From contig JANJXV010000010.1 in NCBI GenBank assembly GCA_024803745.1, forward strand, positions 27,828,525 through 27,892,524: a DNA stretch of 64,000 nucleotides, given 5' to 3'. Shown here piece after piece: positions 51,203 through 62,960 of this stretch (position 1 is its first letter; the number at the start of each line of letters is the position of its first letter). The stretch is from Megascapheus bottae. Taxonomy: Eukaryota > Chordata > Mammalia > Rodentia > Geomyidae. A program made the position numbers and the translations under genes. A model generated the notes under the pieces. The model was not told where the DNA came from. It worked only from the letters and a program-made list of their open reading frames with translations, and made no database searches.

Positions 51203-51538
51203 ATAAATAATTTTTATTATGATTACTAGAAGGGTTACATTATATTCACCAGATAGAAGGTGCATAACTTCACAAACATTGATACTCTTTCTTATGACAT
51301 GGTCCCCATTTCCCTCCCACTCTCTCCCTGCTTATCTTGATTCCCCCTTTCCCTATCCAATTTCAAATAACCAATTAAGCATATATAAAATATATCAGAT
51401 AACACTGTGAAAAATTTTAACTATATGAGATAACCAAGGGATGGCAAATGAGATGAGAGATAACGTAGGACATTAAGGACAACAGTCACTCATTATATGG
51501 CTTTTGTTTCCTTATCCTGGATGTCCTTACATTTACAT
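51203..51538 (-). repeat. L1 3' UTR, 5'-truncated
   Basis: Minus strand. Complete young-type tail from gattactagaagggttacat through the pyrimidine block to ggcttttgtttccttatcc, where it is truncated. Confidence 0.88.
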
Positions 51539-51843
51539 GTCATGTTTTTAAAGATGCTGAGAGCTGTATTGTAATAATGTTAATAACTTATTAACATTTT
51601 TTCATGAGCCATGAAGCTTACAGATATAATCATATTTCAGAGAGCTAGTAATACAGAGCAGTGGAGTTTTTTTAAGAAGTAAAGACTAGTTACATATTTC
51701 AGGAGATATAGCTAAAGCTGTATAATTCTGAGTGGTAGAAAGAACCAGATATCATTAAAGAAAAATATAAATAAAGAGACAAAGATACCAAAAGTAAAAA
51801 ATGGACTTATAAATAGACAAGTAGAGAGTAGAGAGAGAGTAGA

Positions 51844-51905
<62 letters not shown>
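51844..51905 (+). repeat. (GATA)n tetranucleotide repeat
   Basis: About 12 perfect GATA units and a short interrupted continuation. Confidence 0.97.
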
Positions 51906-52016
51906 AATGAGGTAAGAGAACTGAGTGGAGAGATATGCATAAACACATACAGGTTGGAATTTCATAGAATATACATACATGTGCATATACATACATATAT
52001 ATGTCTATGTTTGTGC

Positions 52017-52050
52017 ATGTGTGTTTGTGTGTGTGTGCTTGTGTGTGTAT
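52017..52050 (+). repeat. (TG)n microsatellite
   Basis: TG run with two interruptions. Confidence 0.9.
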
Positions 52051-54013
52051 CCTCAGAATCACCACTAGAAGTTACATATTATTTTTCAGTTATTTTAGAG
52101 TAAATTACTCTCAGATCTTTGACAGATTGATGTATAACTTAGTGGTTGAATTCAGTTTTATAGTGCTTGTTCAGAGTTTAATATGTCTGTATTTGAACCT
52201 CAAATATTTGTTTTAGAGGTAGAAGAAAAACAAAAGTCTGTGTAGTATAACCCTATGTAGTATAGTGTAATAAAAATTATATAGGATATGATTTGGAAAC
52301 TACCATTTCTTAGACATTTCTTGCATTAGAAATAGGTTCTTGTTCTTCCTAAGCCTATACTTTACCAGTGCAGCTGTGCCTATATTTCTTACTGATCAAG
52401 ATATTCTTTGGAAGAGGGTTTCATGTTTATGCTCTGTAGGACTTGGACCATGATCCATCTCTTTATTCCTTCCAAATGGCTGAGATGACAGGAATCTACC
52501 ACCAGCCTTGTTATCGACTGAGAGACACAGACTTGAAAGCATTGGAACCTCCTGATCATGCATAAAACCTTTGGAACCATGGACAAAACAAATCTTCCTT
52601 TCTGGTAACTGCTTCTCTGAAATACTTGTCCACAGGACAGGAAGACTAACATATGTATACAAATTAACCTAAATTTTCAGTATATATTGTCATGAAATGA
52701 GACACATAGAAAAATTATCATTTTCTTAAAAATTAATATACTTAAAACTGTTTTGTTAATGAGAACTAACTGGTGTCAATATTGACATGGAGTCCAACAG
52801 GACCAAAATAATTATTTTGTAAAAAAATTGTAACTTTGTGAGCCACCATAAAATGTCTGTATTTGAAAAGGAAGATTTTTCTGTGTAATTATACCCCATC
52901 GCTTGACCATGTCAAAATTGATGTCTATAAACAATAGCAAATTACTGAAAAGTCCAGTGAACCACTTACCACCTTGAAGAAATCAATCCCATATCAGGTG
53001 ATGTCTTGTGATGATTTGCATTTAGTTCCAAATAGTTTCTCAGCTTAATACTGTAGGCAAATGCCTAGTGGGCTCAACTGTACCATTTTGTAGCCATTAG
53101 GCAACTCCTGATGATTTCAGCATTGTCACATTTAACAAGTATCTGCAGGCTATTTCTACTTTTGTTCTAGTTGTCTTAAGCCATCTCCCGAGACTGACTG
53201 TAATCTGCTATCTAAAGTGACAATTTTTCCCCTCATATTTTTTCATTATTTCAGACTATTCAAAAAGATGATATAGTTTTCTCCTATATACCAATGACCT
53301 TGGAAAACAATTATCTTTTATAATTGCACTGAACTAAGTTGTCTGTTCATTCCCAGCTTGAATCACATTTCATTGCTGTAGGGAAATGATCGTCCTTAGC
53401 TTCTGGCATTTTAACTGGATCTTCAAGATTATATCACCTGTCATAATTTGCATCAAGCACTTAGCTCAACATTATGGCACACTATCATATGGCTCTTAAC
53501 TTCCATAAAGTGGATAGATATCATTTCTACTTAAGCAAGTGTTAAAATAGAAGAGAAAATACACAAGTCAATGCAATACATTACATTTTTGTTTATATTG
53601 TGCTTGACATTTCCTAGTGCCTACCATTAAAATATATGGGCATAGCTAGTGATGTTGTCAAGTTCTTGTTAATATACTGAGATGGTCAACCGTGATGTAG
53701 ACTTGTTCCTGACACTAATAAATACTTTCTTCAAGACAAGCTAGGGAGAATCAGCTATGTTTGCAAAGTATTTCCTAAAATGTGTAGCCTAAAATAATTA
53801 TAAAATGTTGCTAGCAAGTAAGAAAAATTAAAACATATACTGACAAACCTAAGAGATTCCAAAACTTGTTAAGCTACTATAAGGCACACACAATTATATT
53901 GAATAATAAATTTTGTATATTCTGTTATATATAGAATACATTTGGTATATTCTGTATAGAGCATTATATTGAAGCTTTCTATTTCCTTGTGTCTAGATTT
54001 CAATTTATTTTCT
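52050..54013. other. Unassigned unique-looking DNA
   Basis: Two overlapping minus-strand frames at 52389-52662 are of chance length and unknown. No repeat recognised. Confidence 0.5.
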
Positions 54014-54029
54014 AAAGAATAATGTTACC

Positions 54030-54463
54030 ATATGGTCTTATGTATCTAGGTTTTGCTCTATTGTAAATCTCTGCTAGGAGAGACCAAGGTTTCTACTGAT
54101 TATGACAAATGAGGGAAACCATTGAGCCTATATAATATGACACTAAATGAAAGGATATAGAAACAAAAGCCATATAATGAGTGATTGTTGTCCATAATAT
54201 ACTATGTTATTTCTCATCTCTTTTGCTGTCCCTTGGTTATCTCATATTGTTATGGTATTTCACCTTGGTATCTGATATATTGTATATATGCTTATTTGGT
54301 TTTTTGAAATAGGATAGGGAAGGGCGGAAAACAAGATGAGGGGTGGGGGTAGGGGAAGGGAAATGGAGACCAAGACATAAGAAAGGGTATCAATGTTTGC
54401 CAAGTAATGCACCTCTATCTGGTGAATATAATGTAACCCTTCTATTAATTACAATAAAAACTG
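54030..54463. mobile_element. L1 3' end with 5' inversion (twin priming)
   Basis: Positions 54129-54463 are a plus-strand young L1 3' UTR with its tail. Positions 54030-54128 are the adjoining upstream L1 piece, inverted. The breakpoint falls at the same L1 position on both sides (the 'ccatat' sequence). TSD aaagaataatgttacc (54014-54029) and aaaaaataatattacc (54464-54479). Confidence 0.93.
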
Positions 54464-54698
54464 AAAAAATAATATTACCTATATTTTATAGTCAAATGTA
54501 ACCTCTCACTTTGTTCTGGTCATTCTAATAAGTACAGTACATATGACTAGACACTAATGCTAAGTGTGCACTGGATTTTATGTCCTATTGTTTTATATAT
54601 TTATGCACACATATAAGAGTATATATATACATATATAACACTACATATAAGCAACTTATGTGAGTATATAAGCAATTTATATAAAAAACAATACACAT

Positions 54699-54888
54699 GG
54701 GGCTGGGAGTTTGGCCTAGTGGTTAAAGTGCTTGCCTAGCATGCACAAAGACCCGGGTTCGATTCCTTGGTACCACATACGTACAAAAAAGCCGGAAGTG
54801 GTGCTGAGGCTCAAGTGGTAGAGCTCTAGCCTTGAGAAAGTCCAAGGACAGTGCTCAGGCCCTGAGCTCAAGCCCAGGACTGGCAAAA
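54699..54888 (+). repeat. IDL-Geo SINE, near-consensus
   Basis: The cleanest copy in the window. RNA polymerase III boxes are visible: A box tggcctagtgg (54712-54722) and B box ggttcgattcc (54756-54766). TSD aatacacat at 54690-54698 and 54889-54897. Confidence 0.97.
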
Positions 54889-54898
54889 AATACACATA

Positions 54899-54933
54899 AT
54901 GTATATATATATAATATAATATATATATATATA
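54899..54933. repeat. (TA)n-rich repeat
   Basis: Alternating TA with short interruptions, directly after the SINE at 54699. Confidence 0.9.
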
Positions 54934-55132
54934 ATTGTGTAGCCTATAATTTAACATGTTCATTTATCCAGTATTGACTTCTGGAGTACTTGAAAATCAG
55001 TATTTGTTTTTAATACAAGTAATATTGCAACAGTAAAACCCTAAGAAAACTTGTGGAATAATTGAACATTCAAGTTTGGGATAAAAGTAAATACAAATGA
55101 GATATGATCTGTTACATTTTTGATAGTGTACA

Positions 55133-55320
55133 GAGCCGGGAGTTTGGCCTAGTGGAGAGTGCTTGCCTAGCACGCATGAAGACCCGGATTGGATTCCTCA
55201 GTACCACAAACATAGAAAATAACCGGAAGTGGTGCAGAGGCTGAAGTTGTAGAGCTCTAGAATTTAGAAAGCCAAAGGACAGAGCTCAGGTTCTGAGCTC
55301 AGTCCTTGGACTGGCAAAAA
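55133..55320 (+). repeat. IDL-Geo SINE, diverged
   Basis: Both halves recognisable. The B box is altered (ggattggattcc), so this copy is probably silent. TSD weak. Confidence 0.9.
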
Positions 55321-55439
55321 TCAGTGTTGAAAAACATGACATGTAATGTATAATTATAATGAACATTTGATTACAAATTACATTTATTGATGCATTTTGG
55401 GTTTAAGTGGAGAGTAAGGGATGTTATATAAATGTACTG

Positions 55440-55770
55440 TCATATTTTACATTCCAGTTTAATCCATTTCCCTGAAAATGACTTTATCTTTTTCATGGCT
55501 GAATGTGTATAATCTCACAGACTATATATTGGTTGTTGTAGGGCATATGGGCTGTTTCCAGATCTTGGTTATTTTGAATATCATTGGAATGGACATCACT
55601 ATGTAGGTGCAATTTTTCAGATCAAGTCCTAGAGTGGTATTTATAAATGTTAAGATAGGTCTATTTTGGAGACTTTATAAAGCTAGGACTGTTATACTGG
55701 ATTCCATAATGCTTGCATTACTTTACCTTGCCACCAATAATGTATTACTACTCATTATTTTGTATGTCTT
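55440..55770 (-). repeat. Old L1 ORF2 3' fragment
   Basis: Resembles the reversed end of L1 ORF2: ttttcatggctgaatgtg, gggctgtttccagatcttgg, then tcattggaatggacatc and ccttgccaccaat. Decayed. Confidence 0.7.
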
Positions 55771-55774
55771 TTAG

Positions 55775-57287
55775 TCCAATGTAAAAGATAATGTTTCTCA
55801 CTGAGAGTTTGCTCACAGATATAATATATGCTAACCATAAATAAGTGGAACCATAGAATGGTGTTTAATGACCATGGAATTATTGTTGACTTCGGGATTT
55901 TTGTATAAAAATCAATGTGTACATTAACTAACTCATCTCCATTTCTCTTTGTCAATGTATATATCTACATCTATATATTTGATATTTATTTGATATTTAC
56001 AAGTTGAAATTTCTAATTTTATTCTACTTCTCCCTCATATTCTATTCTTCTGCCTCATTTTTACTGTGCTTACTCAGATTCCTTCTTGTTTCTCAAACTT
56101 CACGTTTTCTCCCTTTTTTTTCAAAAAAGAATTGAGACAATAACTTCCAGAGTTATAGAAGTACAGGGTTAAAACTAGGCATATCTCAGTTAGACATTTC
56201 TTTTCTATAGTCGGGTAGTGGAGAGAGAGAGAGCAGGAGAGATGGGAGGACAAAGAAGACAGTAAAGCAAGAGGAAGAGGAGGAGGAGGAGGAGGAGAAG
56301 GAGGATGAGGGGGCAAGAGACAAGGTGAGAGGAAGGGAAGAAAAGAGGGAGGAAGCTATATTGATGATTCCAAAGTATAAATTCAAAAAATAATCTGAAC
56401 TTTATATTGATGTTTAAGATGTACAACTATTATCAACTCCCATTTACTACAATTCTTTAAGGGCATTAGAATGATGCTCATTCATGACTAGACCTATTAT
56501 AGATGGGAGATATACTAAATGAATTTTTGGTTGTAGTTTCATGTATAAATACAAACTAATGAAAGTAATGCAGAGAAAACAGTCTGTGAGATTTCAATCT
56601 ATTCATATATACATATGTACATCCTGATATCAACTTATATAATAGAATTCAACTTACATAATAGAATATTTCAACTTATAGAATATATTGATCTGTCAGC
56701 ACATAATATATATTTATGATATGCTACAATATAAATATCTCTACTGAGATCAGACTCATCATTTCTCCATTATTCTGTGTGATTTATTGAACTTTGAAAG
56801 CCCTTAAATGTATGTCCAAGAGGATAACTGTTTAAGACAGACAGTGCAGGAAAACTGCATGTTAGAATTAAGTCTTCTTCAGTAAAGGTGAATGCATGAG
56901 AATCTCTAAATACATTTAATTTAAAGTTGAGGAAAGATTCAATAGCACAGACCTAAGTAACCAAGGAAGTGATTTGGAGAGCAAACCTAAGGCCAGGTGG
57001 TGAAAGGTAAAACAATCTCATTACACAAGTATTTCACAAGCAGAGTATAGTAGAATGGAAATTCAGACTGAAGTCCATTGTACAGAGACCTGAGAAAAGC
57101 AAATAATTACTACATTCATTTTCCAGCATGTCTAAGATAAACCAAAATGGGAGGTGGATAAAAAATAAGTCTACCTTCATAGCTTTTGCTTTTTCATACA
57201 CTCTTCCTTCATTTCCAGAGCTAATCTAAGATGACAAGCAGAAATTAGAATATAAACTAGCTGGAGAGAAGGAAGAGGTTCTTCAAT
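55775..57287. other. Unassigned DNA
   Basis: Only the purine tract at 56219 is recognisable. The interval ends at the L1 'C' TSD. The same is true of 63293-63885 on the other side of the element. Confidence 0.5.
56219..56360 (+). repeat. (GGA)n/GA-rich polypurine tract
   Basis: GAGA units, then GAGGAGGA units at 56270-56310, with scattered interruptions. Confidence 0.92.
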
Positions 57288-57302
57288 AAAAAATGATTCC
57301 TT

Positions 57303-57687
57303 TTTCATATCTTTTTATTGTAATTAATAGAAGGGTTACATTATATTTTCCAGATAGAAGGTGCATTAATTCGGAAACATTGATACCCTTTCTCAGGTCT
57401 TGATCACCATTTCTCTCCCCCCTACCCTCACCTCTCATCTTGTTTTCCCCCCTTCCCTATCCAATTTGAAATAACCAAAGATAACAAAGTGAGATACTGT
57501 AAAATAGAGATAACCAAGGAACAGCAAAAGAGATGAGAGATAACATAGTACATTAAGGACAACAATCAATCATAATATAGTGTTTGTTTCTATATCCTAG
57601 AGGTCCTTTCATTTAGCATCAAACTATATGGCCTTATGTATATAGGTTTTCTCTATTGTAAATCTGTGCTAGGAGAGCCCAAGGTTT
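57303..57687 (-). other. L1 'C' 3' UTR
   Basis: Runs from the ORF2 stop to the element's 3' end. It contains the block found in all young L1 tails of this window, with a pyrimidine-rich stretch around 57417-57455 (G-rich on the L1 sense strand). It ends in a short A-rich tail next to the TSD at 57288-57302. Confidence 0.85.
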
Positions 57688-60600
57688 CTACTGATTATAG
57701 CAAATGAGGGAAACCATTGAGCCGATCTTCCTTTGAGTCTGGCTTACTTCACTTAATATGATTTTTTCTAAATCTTTCCATTTGCTAACAAAAGGGGCAA
57801 TGTCATTCTTTCTGACAGCAGCATAGAATTCCATTGTGTACAAATACCAAATCTTCTTGATCCACTCATCAACTGAGTGACATCTGGGTTGGATCCATAT
57901 CTTTGCTATGGTAAATAGTGCTGCAATGAACATCGATGTGCTAGTGGAATTAGTATGTCCTTATTTCTGGACAATTGGGTAAATGCCAAGTAGTGGAATT
58001 GCTGGGTCATAGGGGAGCTCTATGTTAAGTCTTTTGAGGACTATAATGCTTTCCATAGTGGTTGAACCAGATTGCACTCCCACCAACAGTGTAGTAGTGA
58101 TCCCTCCTGGCTACATCCCTCCAGCATCTGTTGTTATTAGTTTTCTTGATCCTGGCCATTCTAACTGGAGTGAGGTGGAATCTTAGAGTTGTTTGGATTT
58201 GCATTTCTTTTATGATCAGAGATGTTGAGCATTTATTTCTTCATGTGTCTATAGGCCATTTTTCTTTCTTCTTCAGAAAAGACTCTCTTTTAATCCCATC
58301 TATTAATGGGATGGTTGTTACTTTGGAGATTAGTTTTGGAGTGATTCAATTTTTTGAGTTGTTGATATATTTTAGATATGAGGCCTTTGTCCGTTGTATG
58401 GTTAGTGAAGATCTTCTCCCATTCTGTAGGCTTCCTAATTAATTTACTAGCTATGTCCTTTGCCATACAAAAGCTCTGCAGTTCAATGCAGTCTCACTTA
58501 TCCAGCCTTTCTCTGATTTGTTGTGATTATTGGTCCTTATTAAGAAAGTTTTGACCTGTGCCAAGGAGGCCTACTGTATCTCTTATGCCTTCTTGTAAAG
58601 TTTTCAGTGTGTCAGCTTTTACCTCCAGGTCTTTGATCCATTTGGAGTTAATTCTAGTGAAGTATGACAGAGAAGGATCCAACTTCAGTTTTCTGCAGGT
58701 GTTCAACCAGTTCTGGCAACTCCATTTGTTAATGAGGCTGTCTTTCTTCCATTCTATTTTTTTAGCTCCCTTGTCAAATTTAGGTGGCTATAGGTCTGTG
58801 GTTTAATATCTGGGTCCTCAGTTCTACTCTATTGGTCTTCAGGCCTGTTCTTGTCCCAGTACCAACTGTTTTGACAATTATAGCTCTGTAATAAAGTCTA
58901 AAGTTTGGTATTGAAATTCCTCCTGCGCTATTCTTTCTGCTAAGAAGTGTTTTTACTATACGGGGTGTTTTATTATTCCATATGAAAGTTTGGATTGGTT
59001 CTTCTATTTCTTTAAAGAATGACATTGGGATATTGATGGGTACTGCGTTGAATTTGTAGCTAGCCCTTAGCAAGATTGTCATTTTCATGATATTGATTCT
59101 TCCAATCCAGGAGCATGGGAGGTTTTTCCATTTCCTCAGTTCTGCTTTAATTTCCCTTTTCAGGGTTTTAAAGTTTTCATCCAAAAGTTCCTTTAAATTC
59201 TTTTTTTTAATTCTTTTTTTTTTGCCAGTCCTGGGCTTGAGTTCAGGGCCTGAGGACTGTCCTTGGATTTTCTCAAGGTTAGAGCTCTATCACTTGAGCC
59301 TCAGCACCACTTCCTGCTTTTTTCTATGTATGTGGTACCAAGGAATCGAACCTGGGTCTTCCTGCATGCTAGGCAAGTACTTTAACCACTAGGCCAAACT
59401 CCTAGCCCGGTCCTTTGCATTCTTAGTTAAGATAATTCCTAGGTACTTTATTTTCTTTGAGGCTATTGCAAAAGGACTTGCTTCCGTAAATGCCATATGG
59501 TTTGAGAAGTATTCCCTCATGACGCTCTGGATCTTGGTAATTTCGGTTGTGATATTACTATTTTTGTCTGTGATTTTGTTTATTTTGATATGCTCCCTTC
59601 TTTTTTTGGTAAGATTAGCTAACTAAGGGTCTGTCCATTTTGTTAATACTTTCAAAGAACCAACTCCTTGTTTTGTTGATTCTTTCTATAGTTATTTTTA
59701 TTCCCATGCATTTAATTCTTCTTTGATTTTAATAATTTTCTCCCTTCTACTGGGATTAGGGTTGGTTTGTTGCTCTTTTTCCAGGATCTTAAGGTGACAC
59801 ATTAACTTGTTGGTTTGCCATTTTTCCAATTTGTTATTGTAGGCACTCAGAGCTATAAATTTTCCTCGGAGTACTGCTTTTGCCATTTCCCAAAGGAGCG
59901 GGTATTTTGTGTGCTCTTTTTGTAAAATTTCATAAATGTTGGATTTCCGTTCTGATCTCTACAATGACCCATTGGTGATTCAACAAGGTGTTGTTCAATC
60001 TCCATGAGTTACAGGGTTTTCATTATTGGAGATGGGTGTTCAGTTCCAATTTGATGCCTTTGTGGTCTAAGAGCATGCAGGGAATAATTTCAGTGTTTCT
60101 GAATCTGCCCAGGTTTGTTTTATGCCCTAAAATGTGGTCTATTTTGGAAAATGTTCCATGTGCTGCTGAAAAAAATGTATATTGTTTTGTTCCTGGGTGG
60201 AATAATCTGCTGATGTCTGTTAGATCTAGTTGGTCTATACAGTTGTTCAAATCTAAAGTTTCTCTGTTGAGTTTATGCCTGGTTGATCTGTCCATAGATG
60301 AGAGTGGTGTGTTAAAGTCACCAACAATCAGTGTGTTTCGATCTATGTATGGTTTCAGTGAAAGTAAAGTTTGCTTGATGAAGGTCAGAGCTCCGGGATT
60401 AGGTGTGTAGATATTTAGGATGGTTACGTCTTCCTGGAAGAAAGGTCCCTTTGGTAATATGTAGAAACCTTCATTGCCTTTTTCTCATTAATTTTAGTTT
60501 GAAGTCTATTTTATCTGATATGAGGATGGCAACTCCTACCTGTTTATGGGACTGGTAGCTTCATAAAGTTTATTCCAACCTCTCACTTTCAAAACATGTT

Positions 60601-60717
60601 TGTTTTTAGGGGTAAGATGTTTTTCTTGAAGACAGCAGAACGATGGATCTTGCTTTTTGATCAAACTAGATAGTCTATGTCATTTAATTGGAGAGTTAAT
60701 TCCATTGATATTGAGAG
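57688..60717 (-). pseudogene. Decayed L1 ORF2 lacking the reverse transcriptase domain (element 'C')
   Basis: ORF2 normally encodes an endonuclease, a reverse transcriptase and a cysteine-rich C-terminus. Here the endonuclease is at about 60023-60600, with DHILGHK and a DHKGIKLEL block; the usual Ser of the SDH motif reads Leu. A linker region follows at 59500-59900. At about 59491-59500 the peptide EYFSNHMA runs straight into [14 protein letters not shown], so the palm and fingers, including [15 protein letters not shown] and FADD, are missing. The thumb-like and C-terminal parts follow (about 57688-59184), interrupted by a SINE at 59203-59408. Other lesions are a TGA near codon 14 (60680-60682) and a four-base loss with a TAG stop near 58040-58055. 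The last exon-like block ends SMVSLICYNQ with TAG at 57688-57690. Confidence 0.9.
59203..59408 (-). repeat. IDL-Geo SINE nested in L1 'C'
   Basis: Full dimeric SINE, tail at the left. It interrupts L1 ORF2 and is flanked by a diverged 16-bp TSD, gttcctttaaattctt (59187-59202) and ggtcctttgcattctt (59409-59424). The L1 sequence resumes without loss, so the SINE arrived after the L1. Confidence 0.93.
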
Positions 60718-60799
60718 TCAGGAGTGAGAAATATCTATTAGTTCCTGCTATTTTTACAAGCTTTCATTATGGCCTGTGTCTTGATAGTTCTTGTGGTAC

Positions 60800-61981
60800 T
60801 TAGATGGTATGAGTTTTAGGTTCCATTTCTTTCTCTGTATTACATTTGTGTTGGTTTTCTTTGTGTAAAACATCTTTGAGAATTTTCTGTAATGTTGGTT
60901 TGGTTTCTATATAATGTTGCTGCTTTTCCCTGGAATGGAATGTTTTTATTGTTCCCTCAGTTATGAATGAGAGCTTAGCTGGGTACAGTATTCTTGGTTG
61001 GTAGTTATTTGACTTCAGGGCATGACATATATCCTTCCAATCTCTTCTTGCTTGCATGGTCTCTGCTGAGAAATCTGTGGTCATTCTGATTGGTTTGCCT
61101 TTATAGGTGATTGTTCTATTCTCCCTGGCTGCTTTTAGGATCCTATTTTTGGACTCTATTGATCCAGTTCAGATTATAATGTGGCTGTGGGTGGTCCTTT
61201 TCTGGTCAGGTATGTTTGGGGCGCTAATACTTCTTATATCTGCGGGGCCTGCCCTTTTGGATATTTGGGAAGTTCTCTGAGATGATTCCCTGAAGTATAT
61301 TTCCAATACCATTGACCTCTTTCTCCAGACCCTCCTCAATACCAATTAGCCTTAAATTAGGCTTCCTAATTTCATCTTGGTCTCCTGTAGTGTTTTCTCA
61401 TATTTCCTAGATTTAAATTGACTCATTTTCTTTTCTTTCTCTATAACAACTAACTTATCTTCAACCCCAGAAATTCTCTCTTCTGCATTGTCTAACCTGC
61501 TATCAAAGCTTTCTGCTTTATTCTTCATCCCCCTGCTTCTAATTGCTCCTTTTTGATGCCTTGCATCTCTTGTTTTAGATCATGTATGGATTTCTTATCT
61601 CCTTGTTTTCCATTTGAGTGGTTAGCTCAGCAGCTTTATTCTCTTTGGACATTTGTTAGAGTTCGGTCACCTTTTTGTTTGTGGATTCTATGAATTCGTC
61701 CATTTTTCTTTGAAAAACTTTTATTATGGCCTCCTGTATGCCTTCCCTTTTTTCACATATCACCTTGGTTATGGTTCCCTCTTGTTTTCCTATGGCTTCC
61801 TCCCTCATCTCTTTCTTTAAGTTTTCACACTTTTCGTTAATGATGTTTATTAATTACATTTGTATGGCAATTGAGTGACTCTCCTGTAGATTTGCTACTG
61901 ACTGCTCCATTGCCTGTTTATGTTGGGTGGGAGAGCCATTCCTTAATTTGACATTTTTCTTGAGTTTCTTGTTCTTCCCAT
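60800..61981 (-). pseudogene. Decayed L1 ORF1 (RNA-binding chaperone) of element 'C'
   Basis: The L1 ORF1 protein is a trimeric RNA-binding chaperone that coats L1 RNA. The C-terminal domain is clear at 60800-61084: it has the AETMQARRDWKDI and YPAKLSFITEGTIK blocks typical of L1 ORF1p and ends MEPKTHTI. The middle, from about 61085 to 61700, still resembles the coiled coil and RNA-recognition domain but is out of frame. The likely start ATG is at about 61979-61981 and is followed after 12 codons by a stop. At about 61650-61670 a TAA stop follows the VTEL peptide, and there is a one-base frame break before the KSIHDLKQEM region. Both are also seen in element 'A' at 23387-27719. Not translatable as a whole. 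Confidence 0.85.
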
Positions 61982-62912
61982 TTCAAAACAGCTGCAAGAT
62001 TAATACTAAACAAGATTATAATTTTTTAGATATAACCAACTTAGACCGTTTTAGTTGGCTGACAATAGATGTTCACTTTTTTAGATAGGTAATATCACTC
62101 TCTCTTTCTTTTTGTGCACTCACATACAAATCTAATACAACCACAGATTACCAATTTATGACCAAAACAATAATCCCCTCAATCCAATCTCTATTGGATA
62201 TAGAATATAATTGAACACTTAGATACACAGCATTGCTCAACAACCATCAAATGTAGATCCATGCATTTTAAGAGTGAAGAGTGACCAGAGGACCAGAGAT
62301 AGAAAAATAATATAAAAGACGACAAGGGAGGTAGGAAAGAATACTGAAGGAGTGTAAGATTACTATAGTAATGAAGAAAAGGTGTCGTGTAAGCATAACT
62401 GGCTTAAGGTGATAGACAGGTAGAATATTTGAGTAGAAAGTTTAGATGAACTTAGATAAAACTTATGAAAATAAGAAGAGTGATCAGAAGAATATATAGA
62501 GAAAAGAGGGAGGTAGATATAAGAGATTTCAATGATACAAATTTTAAAAAGAAAAAAGAAAAAAATAACAAAATAAAAGAAAACAGAACACAGACACACA
62601 CACAAAAAAAAAAAGAAAAGAAAAGGTGGGGGGAGATTCCTCACTATTGTGAGTTCTTACACAAGAGATACTAGGGTTGAGAACCATGAGTTAAAAAAGC
62701 AGGTGACTGTATCAATATAAATATCATTTTTATTCAGACTGTACCCAGAGCTGTCACTGTGATTCTAGGAACGACCACAGTTACAGAAGTAATGTGGGAA
62801 AAGAGAGGAGAAAAAAAAAAGGAATGAATCATAACATTAGAAAAAAATGTGTAGGTAAAATGGCAAAGAGAAAATAAGAACACCTAAACATACAAATGAA
62901 AAGGGGTAGAAG

Positions 62913-62960
<48 letters not shown>

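Noticed and set aside
52389..52662. Two overlapping minus-strand open frames of about 88 codons
   Set aside because: No known domain, no splice context I can support, and length expected by chance.
54699..54888. tRNA-gene-like A and B boxes
   Set aside because: Part of the IDL-Geo SINE; no complete cloverleaf and the same sequence recurs many times in the window.
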